Part shown: one piece after another, positions 39,123 to 48,078 of the stretch
How positions within the stretch are numbered: position 1 is the stretch's first letter
Layout of the letters: the number at the start of each line of letters is the position of its first letter
NCBI RefSeq assembly: GCF_003813985.1
Contig: NZ_CP033897.1
Coordinates: forward strand, 496,001-560,000
From: Corynebacterium gerontici
GTDB taxonomy: Bacteria; Actinomycetota; Actinomycetes; Mycobacteriales; Mycobacteriaceae
DNA: 64,000 bases
Direction: 5' to 3'
Translations under genes and position numbers: made by a program
The notes under the pieces: generated by a model
What the model was told of the DNA's origin: nothing
Database searches by the model: none
What the model saw: only the letters and a program-made list of their open reading frames with translations

Positions 39123-40181
39123 ATGCACAAGAGCATTGTTGTTTTCGAGGTTGAAGGCGGCTCCGACAAGTACTTCGACGGCCACCGCAAGGACACCATG
39201 CCGATTGTCGACGCAATCAAGGAGAAAGGCTGGCACTCCGAGGTTGTGTATTACCGCCCCGAATGGTCCGAGGCGCTGTTCGAGTACGTCTCGAAGAACT
39301 TCGACGCTTATATCTCCCGTGTGAATCCCGGCAACATCCCCGGTGGTGAGAAGGGCTACTTCGAACTGCTGACCAAGCTTTCCGAGGCCGGCCTCGTTGG
39401 CATGTCCACTCCGGAGGAAATGATGGCCTACGGTGCCAAGGACGCGCTGGTGAAGCTTAACCAGACCGACCTGGTTCCCGAAGACACTCACGCATATTAC
39501 GAGGTGGAGGAATTTCACAAGACCTTCCCCTCCTCTCTTTCCTACGGTGAGCGCGTGCTGAAGCAAAACCGCGGCTCCACCGGTTCGGGCATCTGGCGTG
39601 TGCAGCTCGAGGACAAGGAACTTGCAGCGAAGGTTGAGCCAGGCACGGAGCTGCCGCTGGACACCAAGCTCAAGTGCACTGAGGCTGTAGACAACCACAC
39701 CGAGGTTCGTGAGCTCGGCGAGTTCATGGACTTCTGCGACCAGTACATCGTTGGCGACAACGGCATGTTGGTGGATATGCGCTTCATGCCACGCATCGTG
39801 GAAGGCGAAATCCGTATCCTCCTCGTTGGTCCCCACCCGGTATTCGTGGTGCACAAGAAGCCCGCTGCTGGCGGCGACAACTTCTCCGCAACCCTGTTCT
39901 CCGGTGCAAAGTACACCTACGACAAGCCCGAGGCTTGGCAGGACCTTGTGGACATGTTCGCCGACGCCCGCCCGGTTATCGCTGAGAAGCTCGGTGGCGA
40001 CAACATCCCGCTGATCTGGACCGCCGACTTCATGCTCGCTGACGCAGAAGACGGCTCCGACACTTATGTGCTCGGCGAGATCAACTGCTCCTGCGTCGGC
40101 TTCACGTCCGAACTGGACATGGGCATCCAGGAAATGGTGGCCAAGGAAGCAATCGAGCGTGTCGAGGCAAAGAACGCATAA
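39123..40181 (+). CDS. Cj0069 family protein (ATP-grasp-like)
   Basis: 352-residue soluble protein. The N-terminal part KSIVVFEVEGGSDKYFDGHR is diagnostic of the Cj0069 family as I remember it. The middle and C-terminal parts look like an ATP-grasp fold: LKQNRGSTGSGIWRVQ as a possible ATP loop, DMRFMPRIVEGEIRILLVG as the substrate-side strand, and LGEINCSCVGFTSELDMG with a Glu and Asn in the position of metal ligands. If so, it would join a carboxylate to an amine or thiol using ATP; the reaction is unknown. Start ATG with AGGAAAGG upstream and a strong terminator downstream, so it is monocistronic. Confidence 0.82.
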   Translation: MHKSIVVFEVEGGSDKYFDGHRKDTMPIVDAIKEKGWHSEVVYYRPEWSEALFEYVSKNFDAYISRVNPGNIPGGEKGYFELLTKLSEAGLVGMSTPEEMMAYGAKDALVKLNQTDLVPEDTHAYYEVEEFHKTFPSSLSYGERVLKQNRGSTGSGIWRVQLEDKELAAKVEPGTELPLDTKLKCTEAVDNHTEVRELGEFMDFCDQYIVGDNGMLVDMRFMPRIVEGEIRILLVGPHPVFVVHKKPAAGGDNFSATLFSGAKYTYDKPEAWQDLVDMFADARPVIAEKLGGDNIPLIWTADFMLADAEDGSDTYVLGEINCSCVGFTSELDMGIQEMVAKEAIERVEAKNA

Positions 40182-40200
40182 AGCCCTAAGGGCGTAAACG

Positions 40201-40234
40201 AATCCCTTCCACCGAGATTCTCGGGGAAGGGATT
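40201..40234 (+). terminator. Terminator of the Cj0069-family gene
   Basis: AATCCCTTCC (40201-40210) pairs with GGAAGGGATT (40225-40234), with CCGAGA/TCGG inside, followed by TTTCTT. Confidence 0.9.
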
Positions 40235-40403
40235 TTTCTTCGTCAGCGGCCCGCTTGGCCTCGTTGCCGTTGTTGCCTCATGGGACGGATACACTGCACG
40301 ATGGCAGAGAAAAGCCATAAACTCTGACAATTGTCCTCGATCTGCTAAAACATAAGAGCTAGCGAATCCCAGTCGCTCATATACAGCGAAGAAAGCGCCA
40401 CAC

Positions 40404-42470
40404 ATGCCAGAACCAGTGAAATACCGCCACGACCTCGACGGTTTGCGTGGTATCGCTATCGCCTTTGTGGTGATATTTCATGTGTTCGTTGGCAAAGTTT
40501 CCGGCGGCGTAGACGTCTTTTTGCTGCTCTCTGGCTACTTCTTCCTAGGGTCGCAACTTCGCTACGCCTACAATCCGGGTGCACTGCTCAACCCTTGGTG
40601 GCCACTGTGGCGCACGATTCGTCGATTAGTGCCCGCGCTCATCGTGGTGCTGCTGAGCACCGTCATTGCTATCTCCTTGCTCACACCCGAGTTGAAACAA
40701 TCCGACATCGGGGATCAATTGCTTGCCTCACTGGGCTATTTCCAAAACTGGGAATTGATTTGGCAAGGACAGAGCTACGGGGCGGCTTCGGCGTCGATTA
40801 GCCCACTGCAGCATTTGTGGTCCATGTCGGTGCAAGGACAGTTCTACATCATGGCGATCGTGTTTGCGCTGTTGATTGCATTGTTGAACCGCAAGCGCAC
40901 CCACAATGTCCGCATCGTCGCCGGCATTCCGCTCGTGATCGCCACTGCTGCGTCAATGTTCTATGCCTTCACTGCCAGCGACTCACACGTGAATTACTAC
41001 TCAACGTGGTCGCGTATGTGGGAACTCACCCTCGGCGCTGTGCTGCTATTGTTCTGCTCGAACTTGCGGTTGCCCACTTGGCTTCGGCATACCATCGTGA
41101 TTCTCGGGCTCATTATGGTGCTGAGCACCGGCTTGCTTTTCGACGGCGCCACGCAGTTCCCAGGCCCTGCCGCCCTGTATCCGCTCGGCGGTGCCGCTTT
41201 GATCATCCTCGGCGGCAATGGCAAGGGGTGGCTCGGGTCGGCACCAATGCGTTACCTCGGTCGAATCGCCTACCCGCTCTACCTGTGGCACTGGCCCATG
41301 CTGATCGTCCTCACCGCGTACCTCAATCAGGAACGCCCCGAGGTGTGGCTTGGCATCGTGGTCATCATCGCCTCCCTGGCGCTCGCGCACATCACCCACA
41401 TCTGGATTGAAGTGCCTTTCCAACAGCACGCGCGGCGACCCGCGGTAGGGGATAAGCGTATCCGCCAAGGTTTCCGCTCCATCTTCAGCACCACGGGATC
41501 CTTGCGGGGCCTGGCCGCCATCATCATCGCCACGTTATGTTCCACGGCATTCTTGATTCCGCAGGAATGGGCCAAAGAAGTGGAGGCGCTATCGAACTAT
41601 CGCCTTGATCCGCGAGTATATCCTGGTGCCATGGCGTTGGAAGGTGCCCGCGTTCCGCAGGCTGAACCGAAGCCAGATCCGTATCTTCTTGCCGAAACCG
41701 TTGGGCTTGCCTGGACGAAAGGCTGTATGAGCTGGGCAAATCAAAACCCCAATGAGCTGCCCTATGACAAGAAGCCGAAGGACTGCACTTTCGGCGACAA
41801 AGACGCTGAGGTGACCGCCTATCTGGTTGGTGGCTCGCACGCCGAACAGTGGATGGCGGCACTCGATACTTTGGGTAAGGAACACCACTTCAAGGTGATC
41901 CCATTCGTGCGGCAGTCCTGCCCCGCGTTTGTGGAGGAACTCGATGGTGTGTTCAGCCAAAGTTGCCAGCAATTCAACTCGGTGGTTATGGAAAGGATCG
42001 CGGAGGATCAGCCTGATTTCGTTGTCTCCAATTCCACCCGCCCACTGCTGGAGCTCAACAGGTTCATCGACGAAGTACCCGCTAGCTACCCAACATTCTG
42101 GGAATACTTAGAGCGGTTGGATATCCCATTCGTGGGTCTGCGGGACAACCCTTGGTTCATCTTGCCCGGCGGCAAGGGTAAGAAAGTGTCTCAGTGCTAT
42201 GACAAGACGGGAGACATGATTGAATGCGGCAAGCCAGAAAACGAGTTCTATGCTGCGGACAATCCCGCCGACGAGTATCTGGTGAACGACAATCAAATCA
42301 ACATCGATACTTCACAGTGGTTGTGCGAGGACGGCTTCTGCCCACCAGTCATCGGCAATATCTACGTCTATCGAGATGGCAACCACCTCTCTGACGATTA
42401 CGTGCGTTCAGCAGCGCCACTGCTCTGGGAGGCAATGGCGCCACTGATGAAAGAACTCAATCTCGCTTAA
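40404..42470 (+). CDS. OafA/YrhL-type acyltransferase with C-terminal SGNH domain
   Basis: 688 residues. The acyltransferase-3 membrane domain occupies about 1-370 with ten or so helices; the signature is YRHDLDGLRGIAIAFVVIFH followed by GGVDVFLLLSGYFFLGS, and IAYPLYLWHWP in the middle. The extracytoplasmic C-terminal domain (about 400-688) is SGNH-like, with GGSHAEQWM as block I and DGNHLSDDYV as the Asp-His block. This two-part plan is that of enzymes which acetylate cell-surface polymers such as glycans or mycoloylated sugars. The target is not known here. It ends 14 bases into the convergent DUF2200 gene. One dispersed word lies in its coding sequence. Confidence 0.92.
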   Translation: MPEPVKYRHDLDGLRGIAIAFVVIFHVFVGKVSGGVDVFLLLSGYFFLGSQLRYAYNPGALLNPWWPLWRTIRRLVPALIVVLLSTVIAISLLTPELKQSDIGDQLLASLGYFQNWELIWQGQSYGAASASISPLQHLWSMSVQGQFYIMAIVFALLIALLNRKRTHNVRIVAGIPLVIATAASMFYAFTASDSHVNYYSTWSRMWELTLGAVLLLFCSNLRLPTWLRHTIVILGLIMVLSTGLLFDGATQFPGPAALYPLGGAALIILGGNGKGWLGSAPMRYLGRIAYPLYLWHWPMLIVLTAYLNQERPEVWLGIVVIIASLALAHITHIWIEVPFQQHARRPAVGDKRIRQGFRSIFSTTGSLRGLAAIIIATLCSTAFLIPQEWAKEVEALSNYRLDPRVYPGAMALEGARVPQAEPKPDPYLLAETVGLAWTKGCMSWANQNPNELPYDKKPKDCTFGDKDAEVTAYLVGGSHAEQWMAALDTLGKEHHFKVIPFVRQSCPAFVEELDGVFSQSCQQFNSVVMERIAEDQPDFVVSNSTRPLLELNRFIDEVPASYPTFWEYLERLDIPFVGLRDNPWFILPGGKGKKVSQCYDKTGDMIECGKPENEFYAADNPADEYLVNDNQINIDTSQWLCEDGFCPPVIGNIYVYRDGNHLSDDYVRSAAPLLWEAMAPLMKELNLA
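41135..41145 (+). repeat. GCTTTTCGACG dispersed word, copy 10
   Basis: Exact match inside the acyltransferase gene, giving Leu-Leu-Phe-Asp-Gly in frame. Confidence 0.8.
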
Positions 42471-42795
42471 TCTTCTCCACGGCTTTGCCCTTCGCGAGCT
42501 CGTCGACAAGCTTGTCGGCATAACGGATCCCACGCATCACGGGATCTTCGATGAGGTGCACCTTGACCCCACACACGGAGCCGGTGATCTTGTCGGCGGC
42601 TTCGTTGAGCTCGCGGGTAGAAAAAATTTCACCCAAGCTAGCATCGTTGAGGCTGGCAAGCTCGTCGCGTGGCATGGCAAAGAGCCAGGCCAGCACCTCT
42701 TGCAGTTCTGACTCTTTGCGCCCCTTGCGCTCAATCTTTTGCAGGTAGGTGGGGTAGAGCTCACCGAATGTCATGGCTAAAAGGTCGAATGCCAC
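42457..42795 (-). CDS. DUF2200 family protein
   Basis: 112 residues with the DUF2200 pattern: MTFGELYPTYLQKIERKGR, then ELQEVLAWLF, ITGSVCGVKVHLIEDPVMRG and IRYADKLVDELAKGKAVEKI at the end. Function unknown. The GTG at 42795 shares a base with the upstream stop (TAGTG) and has GGAG 8 bases before it, so coupling to the DUF3151 gene is likely; an ATG at 42774 is the alternative. The 3' end overlaps the acyltransferase gene tail-to-tail. Confidence 0.8.
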   Translation of the reverse strand: MAFDLLAMTFGELYPTYLQKIERKGRKESELQEVLAWLFAMPRDELASLNDASLGEIFSTRELNEAADKITGSVCGVKVHLIEDPVMRGIRYADKLVDELAKGKAVEKIKRD

Positions 42796-43205
42796 TATTC
42801 GGACTCCAACAAGATTGCGACACACTGAGGGTCGGCATCGCTGAGCATTTGACGGCAGCGCTCGTATTCGGCGTCATCGCCAATCATCTTCGAGGCCAAC
42901 GCAAGACAGGCGATGCTTTTGAGCACGCCCTGGTTCGGCTCGTGCTCAAAGGGGATCGGCCCCCAGCCCTTCCAGCCGGCGGCCCGCAAGCGATCCAGGC
43001 TGCGGTGATAGCCCGTTCGAGCAAGAGCATAGGCATGCACGCGCTCCATGTCGGTACTCGCATGGTCAATTGCCTCAACAGCCAGCGACGCCCAGATCGC
43101 CGGTGAAGCGGGGTGTTTCAAAGCCATCGACGGATCGGTGCTAGCAGGCTGATCCTCGGGTAGATGCATCGGCGGGGGAGCGAGCATATCGTTGAACTCA
43201 GTCAT
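42795..43205 (-). CDS. DUF3151 family protein
   Basis: 136-residue soluble protein of the actinobacterial DUF3151 family: NDMLAPPPMHLPED, SPAIWASLAVEAIDHAST, VHAYALARTGYHRSLDRLRA, WKGWGPIPFEHEPNQG. It is mainly helical and its role is unknown. The ATG at 43205 is preferred by family starts (MTEFNDML); an ATG at 43214 is possible. It follows maf by 11 bases and is the fourth gene of an rbsR-rbsK-maf-DUF3151-DUF2200 series on the minus strand. Confidence 0.82.
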   Translation of the reverse strand: MTEFNDMLAPPPMHLPEDQPASTDPSMALKHPASPAIWASLAVEAIDHASTDMERVHAYALARTGYHRSLDRLRAAGWKGWGPIPFEHEPNQGVLKSIACLALASKMIGDDAEYERCRQMLSDADPQCVAILLESE

Positions 43206-43216
43206 GCTCCCCATTC

Positions 43217-43825
43217 TTACACGAGGGAGCGATTCCAAAACTCGCTGACTTCAAAGCCCAGGGAATACAGTGCTTTGCGCAGCCCTGGGAGGGAAAGACC
43301 GATGACGCTGGAGGGGTCGCCTTCGATCCTGTCAATAAACCACCCACCGATTGCTTCCAACGTGAACGCACCAGCACACTGCAGCGGCTCGCCAGTTGTT
43401 GCATAGGCGCGAATGTCTGCGTCGTTGGCCTGAGCAAACCAAACCTTTGTGGTGCTCAGGAAGGTCTGAGTCCCCGAAGGAGTGACAAGGTGATGGCCGC
43501 TGAGCAACTCGCCCACCTTGCCCTGCTGATGCTGCCAACGTTCGATAGTTGCCTCCACCGTCTTGGGCTTTCCCTGCAGTGTGCCTTCGATAAGCAACAT
43601 GGAATCTCCACCCAAAACCACGTCTGCAGGCCAGCGTTGCGCTACTTCCTCGGCCTTCGCCCGCGCCAGTGCCTGAACTACGTCCCCGGGGGCAGCTCCG
43701 CGACGATCCAATGTCGCAATGATGGCGTCCTCATCCACCCCGGCGGGATCGATCACTGGTTCAACTCCAGCAGAGCGAAGGATCTGTAGGCGAGACGGTG
43801 AGCTAGAAGCTAAAACAAATCGCAT
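43217..43825 (-). CDS. maf: Maf-family nucleotide pyrophosphatase
   Basis: 202 residues. The N-terminal LASSSPSRLQILRSAGV is the Maf phosphate-binding motif, the DEDAIIATL and AEEVAQRWPADVVLGGDSML blocks follow, and KTVEATIERW and IDRIEGDPSSVIGLSL complete the pattern. Maf proteins hydrolyse non-canonical or modified nucleoside triphosphates and are thought to protect against their incorporation. The start overlaps the rbsK stop by one base (TAATG). Confidence 0.92.
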   Translation of the reverse strand: MRFVLASSSPSRLQILRSAGVEPVIDPAGVDEDAIIATLDRRGAAPGDVVQALARAKAEEVAQRWPADVVLGGDSMLLIEGTLQGKPKTVEATIERWQHQQGKVGELLSGHHLVTPSGTQTFLSTTKVWFAQANDADIRAYATTGEPLQCAGAFTLEAIGGWFIDRIEGDPSSVIGLSLPGLRKALYSLGFEVSEFWNRSLV

Positions 43826-44721
43826 TACTGGGGAAGCTCCTGATCAGGCTGCGGATAAGAGGTCTGCGCGCCGTAACCGGTGACCGAGAACGCTGCAACG
43901 CGCACGCTCTCCTGAGCCGCCTCTCGCAAGCCGGCTCCACCAAGCACGGCCGCGCAAAACGCGCCCGCAAAGGCATCGCCTGCGCCCGTGGTGTCCACAG
44001 CTTTCACGCGTGGCGATTGCACCAACTCCAGTCCGCTTTGATCAGCCACCAAAGCGCCCTTGGCGCCTAGGGTGAGGACTGCGGAAGGGAAGCCAGCGCG
44101 CAGCAGTTCTCGGGCAAGTGCTTCAGGCGAACCGTCGCCCGTGCGCCCAAGTTGCTCCAGAATCAGGCCAGCCTCGTGCTCATTCGCCATGATCGGATCA
44201 GCGTGCAGCAAGGTTTCGGGGGCGACCTTCACAACGGGCGCGAGGTTGATGATCACTCGGCCCTGTGACAATGCGACGGCAGCTTCGATACCAGAGGCTG
44301 GAATCTCGCCCTGCAAAAGCAACACATCAGCCTCGCGGATTGTTCGGGCGTGTCGTTGAACAAAGGTGGCATCAACTGAAGCGTTGGCGCCGGGAACTAC
44401 CACGATTGAGTTTTCGCCATCGGCGGCAACGGTGATCACTGCCAGGCCAGTGCTGCCCGGCACTGTCTCTACCTCCTCTAGATGAACACCTGCGGCTTTG
44501 AGCAGCGCAAGCGCTGGGTCAGCATAGCTGTCATCGCCCACAGCGCCCACAACGTGAACGTCTGCGCCACGAAGCGCTGCAGCCACCGCCTGATTCGCCC
44601 CCTTACCTCCGGGTGCGACGCCGCCACCGGCCCCCAACAGTGTTTCACCTGGTTTTGGATGGCGATCCACCTGCACGGTGAGATCGGCATTGATGGAACC
44701 AACGACGGCGATGTTTGGCAC
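43825..44721 (-). CDS. rbsK: Ribokinase
   Basis: 298-residue PfkB-family sugar kinase of the ribokinase type. The N-terminal VVGSINADLTVQVDRHPKPG carries the sugar-contacting Asn-Asp, GGVAPGGKGANQAVAAALRG is the first PfkB signature and DTTGAGDAFAGAFCAA is the second, with the catalytic Asp. It phosphorylates D-ribose at O5. It lies 58 bases after the LacI regulator gene, separated by hairpins, and overlaps maf by one base. No ribose transporter gene is nearby. Confidence 0.92.
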   Translation of the reverse strand: MPNIAVVGSINADLTVQVDRHPKPGETLLGAGGGVAPGGKGANQAVAAALRGADVHVVGAVGDDSYADPALALLKAAGVHLEEVETVPGSTGLAVITVAADGENSIVVVPGANASVDATFVQRHARTIREADVLLLQGEIPASGIEAAVALSQGRVIINLAPVVKVAPETLLHADPIMANEHEAGLILEQLGRTGDGSPEALARELLRAGFPSAVLTLGAKGALVADQSGLELVQSPRVKAVDTTGAGDAFAGAFCAAVLGGAGLREAAQESVRVAAFSVTGYGAQTSYPQPDQELPQ

Positions 44722-44751
44722 CTTGTGCTCCTTGGAGTGATCAGTGAAAGA

Positions 44752-44796
44752 CGTATTCCTCCAATACGCTACCTATTTGCTAACGCAAGTAGGTAG
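44752..44796. other. Two adjacent hairpins at the rbsR/rbsK junction
   Basis: CGTATT-cctcc-AATACG (44752-44768), directly followed by CTACCTA...TAGGTAG (44769-44796, with TTGC/GCAA inside). The second spans the rbsR stop codon. Either could trim or attenuate the message between the regulator and the kinase. Confidence 0.5.
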
Positions 44797-45787
44797 ATTC
44801 TCGATCATGCAGCACCGTCGGGATCACGATGGGGTGGGCACCCGACAGTTTATCTTCACCGATGAGCAACTCGAATGCTTCTTCACCCAAGCGCTGCACC
44901 TGTTGATCCACCGTGCTGAGCGGGGGATTGTGATAGCGGAATATGGGAATTTCGTCGAAACCGAGTAGTGCGATTTCCTGAGAAATTTCCAGTTGTTGTT
45001 CGCAGAACGCCTGCATGGCACCCATTGTGAGCGTCGAGTCTCCAGCGATGATGGCATTCACGTCCTTGGCGAGCAATGACATAGTGCCTTCGTAGCCATC
45101 ACGCTGATCGAAGGTGCCCTGATACACCGAGATGTCCACTTTCAATTCGGCCCCCAGTTCTTCAATCACCTGAAGGCGCTCTCGGCCGGTGGAGGTGTCC
45201 AAGGAGCCAGACAAGTAACCGATGGTGATGTCATCGTTTTCCATCAGCGCGCGTATTCCCGCTTCTAAACCGGGGCGTGGGTCACTTACGACGCTGGGGA
45301 CGTCGGGGGAATTACTGCGACGATCCACTGCCACCACCGGAATGCCTTCCTCCAAAGGTGTGGCAAAGAGATCCGTGGCGCTTTCATGTGGCACCACGAC
45401 CATCCCGTCAACACGGTGACCGGCGAACATTTCCACCGCTTCGCTGAGCATCTCGGGATCATCATCTGTGATGCACAACATCACAGAGCATCTTTTGGCG
45501 TGCGCTGCCCGCTGAATCGCCGTTGCGAGTGCTGCAAAGAATGGATTCTCAATGTCCGGTACCGCAACGCCGATGATGTTGCTTTTTCGGCTTCGCAGGG
45601 ATGCCGCTTGCCAATTCGGGCGGTAACGCATGTCCTTTGCCGTTTGTTGCACATGCTCGCGGGTGGCTTCGGCGATGGCGGGATTGTTTGCCAGGGCGCG
45701 TGAAATCGTGCTCACGGAAAGCCCAGTTTCCGCGGCAATGTCCCGGAGTGTGACAGGCGTTTTACGCTTGGCTCGATTTGCTTGCAT
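44780..45787 (-). CDS. rbsR: LacI-family regulator, probably of ribose use
   Basis: 335 residues. The N-terminal helix-turn-helix TLRDIAAETGLSVSTISRAL with a hinge NPAIAEATREHVQQTAKDMR is LacI-type. The periplasmic-binding-like domain follows, with VVAVDRRSNSPDVPSVVSDP and the C-terminal LLGFDEIPIFRY and PPLSTVDQQVQRLGEEAFEL. Location next to rbsK makes a ribose effector likely but not shown. Start ATG with GAGG 6 bases upstream. A possible operator lies 63 bases upstream. Confidence 0.88.
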   Translation of the reverse strand: MQANRAKRKTPVTLRDIAAETGLSVSTISRALANNPAIAEATREHVQQTAKDMRYRPNWQAASLRSRKSNIIGVAVPDIENPFFAALATAIQRAAHAKRCSVMLCITDDDPEMLSEAVEMFAGHRVDGMVVVPHESATDLFATPLEEGIPVVAVDRRSNSPDVPSVVSDPRPGLEAGIRALMENDDITIGYLSGSLDTSTGRERLQVIEELGAELKVDISVYQGTFDQRDGYEGTMSLLAKDVNAIIAGDSTLTMGAMQAFCEQQLEISQEIALLGFDEIPIFRYHNPPLSTVDQQVQRLGEEAFELLIGEDKLSGAHPIVIPTVLHDRESTYLR

Positions 45788-45849
45788 AAGAGGCCTCGTT
45801 TCGGGTGGGGATTTCTACAAACACCGTGTGCTCAATAGTCTAACCTTGG

Positions 45850-45862
45850 GTTTCATCGAAAC
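45850..45862. promoter_or_regulatory. Short inverted repeat, possible LacI operator
   Basis: GTTTC-ATC-GAAAC, 63 bases upstream of the rbsR start. The half-sites resemble those of LacI-family regulators, but the 3-base spacing is unusual. Confidence 0.35.
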
Positions 45863-45927
45863 TCCTGCCTTTTTGGGGCGATTCACCCCCGTTCATGCGA
45901 GAGTTGCAATTTTCTTGCGTGGAAATG

Positions 45928-45962
45928 GCTCATGCCCCCGTCGCTTGGACAGGGGCATGAGC
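45928..45962 (-). terminator. Terminator of the accD-accE operon
   Basis: GCTCATGCCCC (45928-45938) and GGGGCATGAGC (45952-45962) form an 11-base stem; the minus strand continues with CATTTCC. It lies 18 bases after the accE stop. Confidence 0.8.
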
Positions 45963-45980
45963 GGGCTTGAGGATATGCGT

Positions 45981-46256
45981 CTAGTAGAAATGCACATTCC
46001 GGAAGGCAGTGGGGTTAAAGGTGTTCGGGCGAGAAAGCTGCTCGTCGATATTGCCCCACATGTTGCGCTCGCGCTGCTGATCCTGAGCGCCAGCGGCCTG
46101 ATCCGCCATCACAGCAAAGAGCGTGGTGAGCGTGGCAACTTGTGACGGATCAGGGTTGCCTTTGATGACCTTCAGGAAAGGGCGTGCTGGCTTCTCTGCA
46201 TCCGCTGCCCCGGTGGTTTCGGCGTTCTCGGCCTTGGTGTCAGCATTGTCAGCCAT
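45981..46256 (-). CDS. accE: Acyl-CoA carboxylase epsilon subunit
   Basis: 91 residues. The first 25 are a disordered, acidic Ala/Glu/Asp stretch; the core PFLKVIKGNPDPSQVATLTT with the following LFAVMADQAAGAQ is the epsilon-subunit signature, and the end NTFNPTAFRNVHFY is typical. It stabilises and stimulates the alpha-beta complex in actinobacteria. It is 65 bases downstream of the accD gene that ends at 46322, with AGAAGG before its ATG. The two form one operon. Confidence 0.9.
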   Translation of the reverse strand: MADNADTKAENAETTGAADAEKPARPFLKVIKGNPDPSQVATLTTLFAVMADQAAGAQDQQRERNMWGNIDEQLSRPNTFNPTAFRNVHFY

Positions 46257-46321
46257 GCGGTACCTTCTTTTTCTTGCTGGAATTCTGTGGGCATTTCCCG
46301 CGAAGAGCGCGGGAAATGGTT

Positions 46322-47953
46322 TTACAGAGGAATATTACCGTGCTTCTTCGCGGGCACGTTCACGACCTTGCGGTCGAGCAGGCGCAGGCCCTCGATGATT
46401 TGGCCACGGGTTTCGCTTGGCGGGATCACGGCGTCGACGAAGCCGCGCTCCGCGGCCATGTAGGGGTTCACCAGCGTTTGCTCGTATTCCTTCTCGTACT
46501 CCTTTGCCAGCGCCGCCACGTCCTTGCCCTCGGCAGCGGCTGCCTTGAGCTCCTTGCGGTAGATGAAACCAACGGCGCCAGATGCGCCCATTACGGCGAT
46601 CTGCGCAGTCGGCCATGCCAGCACCAGGTCAGCGCCCATGTCCTTGGAGCCCATCACGCAGTACGCGCCACCGTAAGACTTGCGGGTGATCACGGTGATC
46701 TTGCCAACCGTGGCCTCGGAGTAGGCGTAGAGGAGCTTGGCGCCGCGTCGAATGATGCCGTCGTATTCCTCAGAGGTGCCGGGCAGGAAGCCGGGAACGT
46801 CCACGAACTCGATGATCGGGATGTTGAAGGCGTCGCAGGTGCGCACGAAGCGGGCGGCCTTCTCGGATGCCTTGATGTCCAAGCAGCCCGCGTACTCGGT
46901 GGGCTGGTTTGCAACCACACCCACGCTGCGGCCTTCCACGCGGCCGAAGCCGATGAGGATGTTGCCGGCGTAGCCTTCCTGGATCTCGAAGAAGTCGCCG
47001 TCGTCCAGCACGCGGGTGATGACGTCCTTCATGTCATAGGGCTGGTTCGGGGAGTCCGGGATCAAGGTGTCCAGTTCGAGGTCAATGTCGTTGATGTTGT
47101 CCTTGATGGATCCCACCATAATGTCGGCGGGCTCGCGAGGAGCTTCGGCGCGGTTGTTGGAAGGCAGGAAGCCGACCAAGTCGCGCACCCAATCCAAGGC
47201 GTCGGCATCGTCGGAGGCGGTGTAGTGGGATGTGCCGGAGGTGCTCATGTGGGTGTGGGCGCCACCGAGTTCTTCCTGAGTCACTTCCTCGCCGGTGACG
47301 GTCTTGATTACGTTGGGGCCGGTGATGAACATCTTGGAGGTCTTGTCCACCATGATGATGAAGTCGGTGAGGGCCGGGGAGTAGACGTGGCCACCTGCGC
47401 AGGCGCCCATGATCAGCGAGATCTGCGGGATCACGCCGGATGCTTGGGTGTTGCGGTAGAAGATCTGCGAGTACAGGCCGAGGGAGACCACGCCTTCTTG
47501 GATGCGTGCACCCGCACCTTCATTAATGCCGATGAGCGGAACGCCGGTCTTGATGGCCATGTCCATGATCTTGACGATCTTCTCGCCGTACACTTCGCCG
47601 AGCGCGCCACCAAACACCGCGCCGTCTTGAGAGAAGACGCAGACTTTCCGGCCGTCGATGGTGCCGTAGCCAGTAACCACACCGTCGGTGACGGGGCGTT
47701 TTGCATCCAGGCCGAAGTTCTTGGAACGGTGGCGGGCTAGGGCGTCAACTTCGACAAAGGAGCCCTCATCGAGGAGGTATTCGATACGCTCACGGGCTGT
47801 TTTCTTGCCTGCGTCGTGAACTCGCTCAATGGACTTGGGGCCCATGGGTGCTTCAGTCTCAGCGATACGTGCGCGGAGATCGGCGAGTTTTCCTGCAGTG
47901 GTGGTGAGGTCCGGAGCTTGGCCAGAGTCTTCAGTCTTCATAGCGGCGGTCAT
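46322..47953 (-). CDS. Acyl-CoA carboxylase beta subunit (DtsR-type), operon with accE
   Basis: 543-residue carboxyltransferase subunit. The crotonase-fold N- and C-domains are complete: [51 protein letters not shown], then PFLP-type [17 protein letters not shown] and [20 protein letters not shown]. It pairs with AccBC. Two DtsR paralogues exist in this window, as in C. glutamicum (dtsR1 and dtsR2); this one, linked to accE and further from birA, corresponds best to dtsR2, but the assignment rests on order alone. ATG at 47953: TAAAAT ends 8 bases before it, and an AGGAA is also present. Confidence 0.93.
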   Translation of the reverse strand: MTAAMKTEDSGQAPDLTTTAGKLADLRARIAETEAPMGPKSIERVHDAGKKTARERIEYLLDEGSFVEVDALARHRSKNFGLDAKRPVTDGVVTGYGTIDGRKVCVFSQDGAVFGGALGEVYGEKIVKIMDMAIKTGVPLIGINEGAGARIQEGVVSLGLYSQIFYRNTQASGVIPQISLIMGACAGGHVYSPALTDFIIMVDKTSKMFITGPNVIKTVTGEEVTQEELGGAHTHMSTSGTSHYTASDDADALDWVRDLVGFLPSNNRAEAPREPADIMVGSIKDNINDIDLELDTLIPDSPNQPYDMKDVITRVLDDGDFFEIQEGYAGNILIGFGRVEGRSVGVVANQPTEYAGCLDIKASEKAARFVRTCDAFNIPIIEFVDVPGFLPGTSEEYDGIIRRGAKLLYAYSEATVGKITVITRKSYGGAYCVMGSKDMGADLVLAWPTAQIAVMGASGAVGFIYRKELKAAAAEGKDVAALAKEYEKEYEQTLVNPYMAAERGFVDAVIPPSETRGQIIEGLRLLDRKVVNVPAKKHGNIPL

Positions 47954-47961
47954 GGTTCCTA

Positions 47962-47967
47962 ATTTTA
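47962..47967 (-). promoter_or_regulatory. -10 element of the accD-accE operon
   Basis: TAAAAT on the minus strand, 8 bases before the ATG at 47953. An AGGAA overlaps the spacer, so the message could be read either leaderless or with a very short leader. Confidence 0.45.
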
Positions 47968-48057
47968 GGGAGCGCCACCGCAAATTGTGAAAGGTTCGAA
48001 AAAAATCAACCCCGCGAAAGCAAAAGTTCTGCATTTCGGGGGTAAGGGTTGGGGGTA

Positions 48058-48068
48058 GCTTTTCGACG
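48058..48068 (+). repeat. GCTTTTCGACG dispersed word, copy 11
   Basis: Exact match 11 bases from the stop of the DUF2752 gene, upstream of the accD-accE promoter. It is followed by GCACCTCCGCC. Confidence 0.85.
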
Positions 48069-48078
48069 GCACCTCCGC

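Noticed and set aside
38938..39324. 128-residue plus-strand frame upstream of the Cj0069-family gene
   Set aside because: It overlaps the start of that gene in another frame and lacks a ribosome binding site and family features.
46184..47740. 518-residue plus-strand frame
   Set aside because: Antisense to accD and accE; no motif or ribosome binding site.
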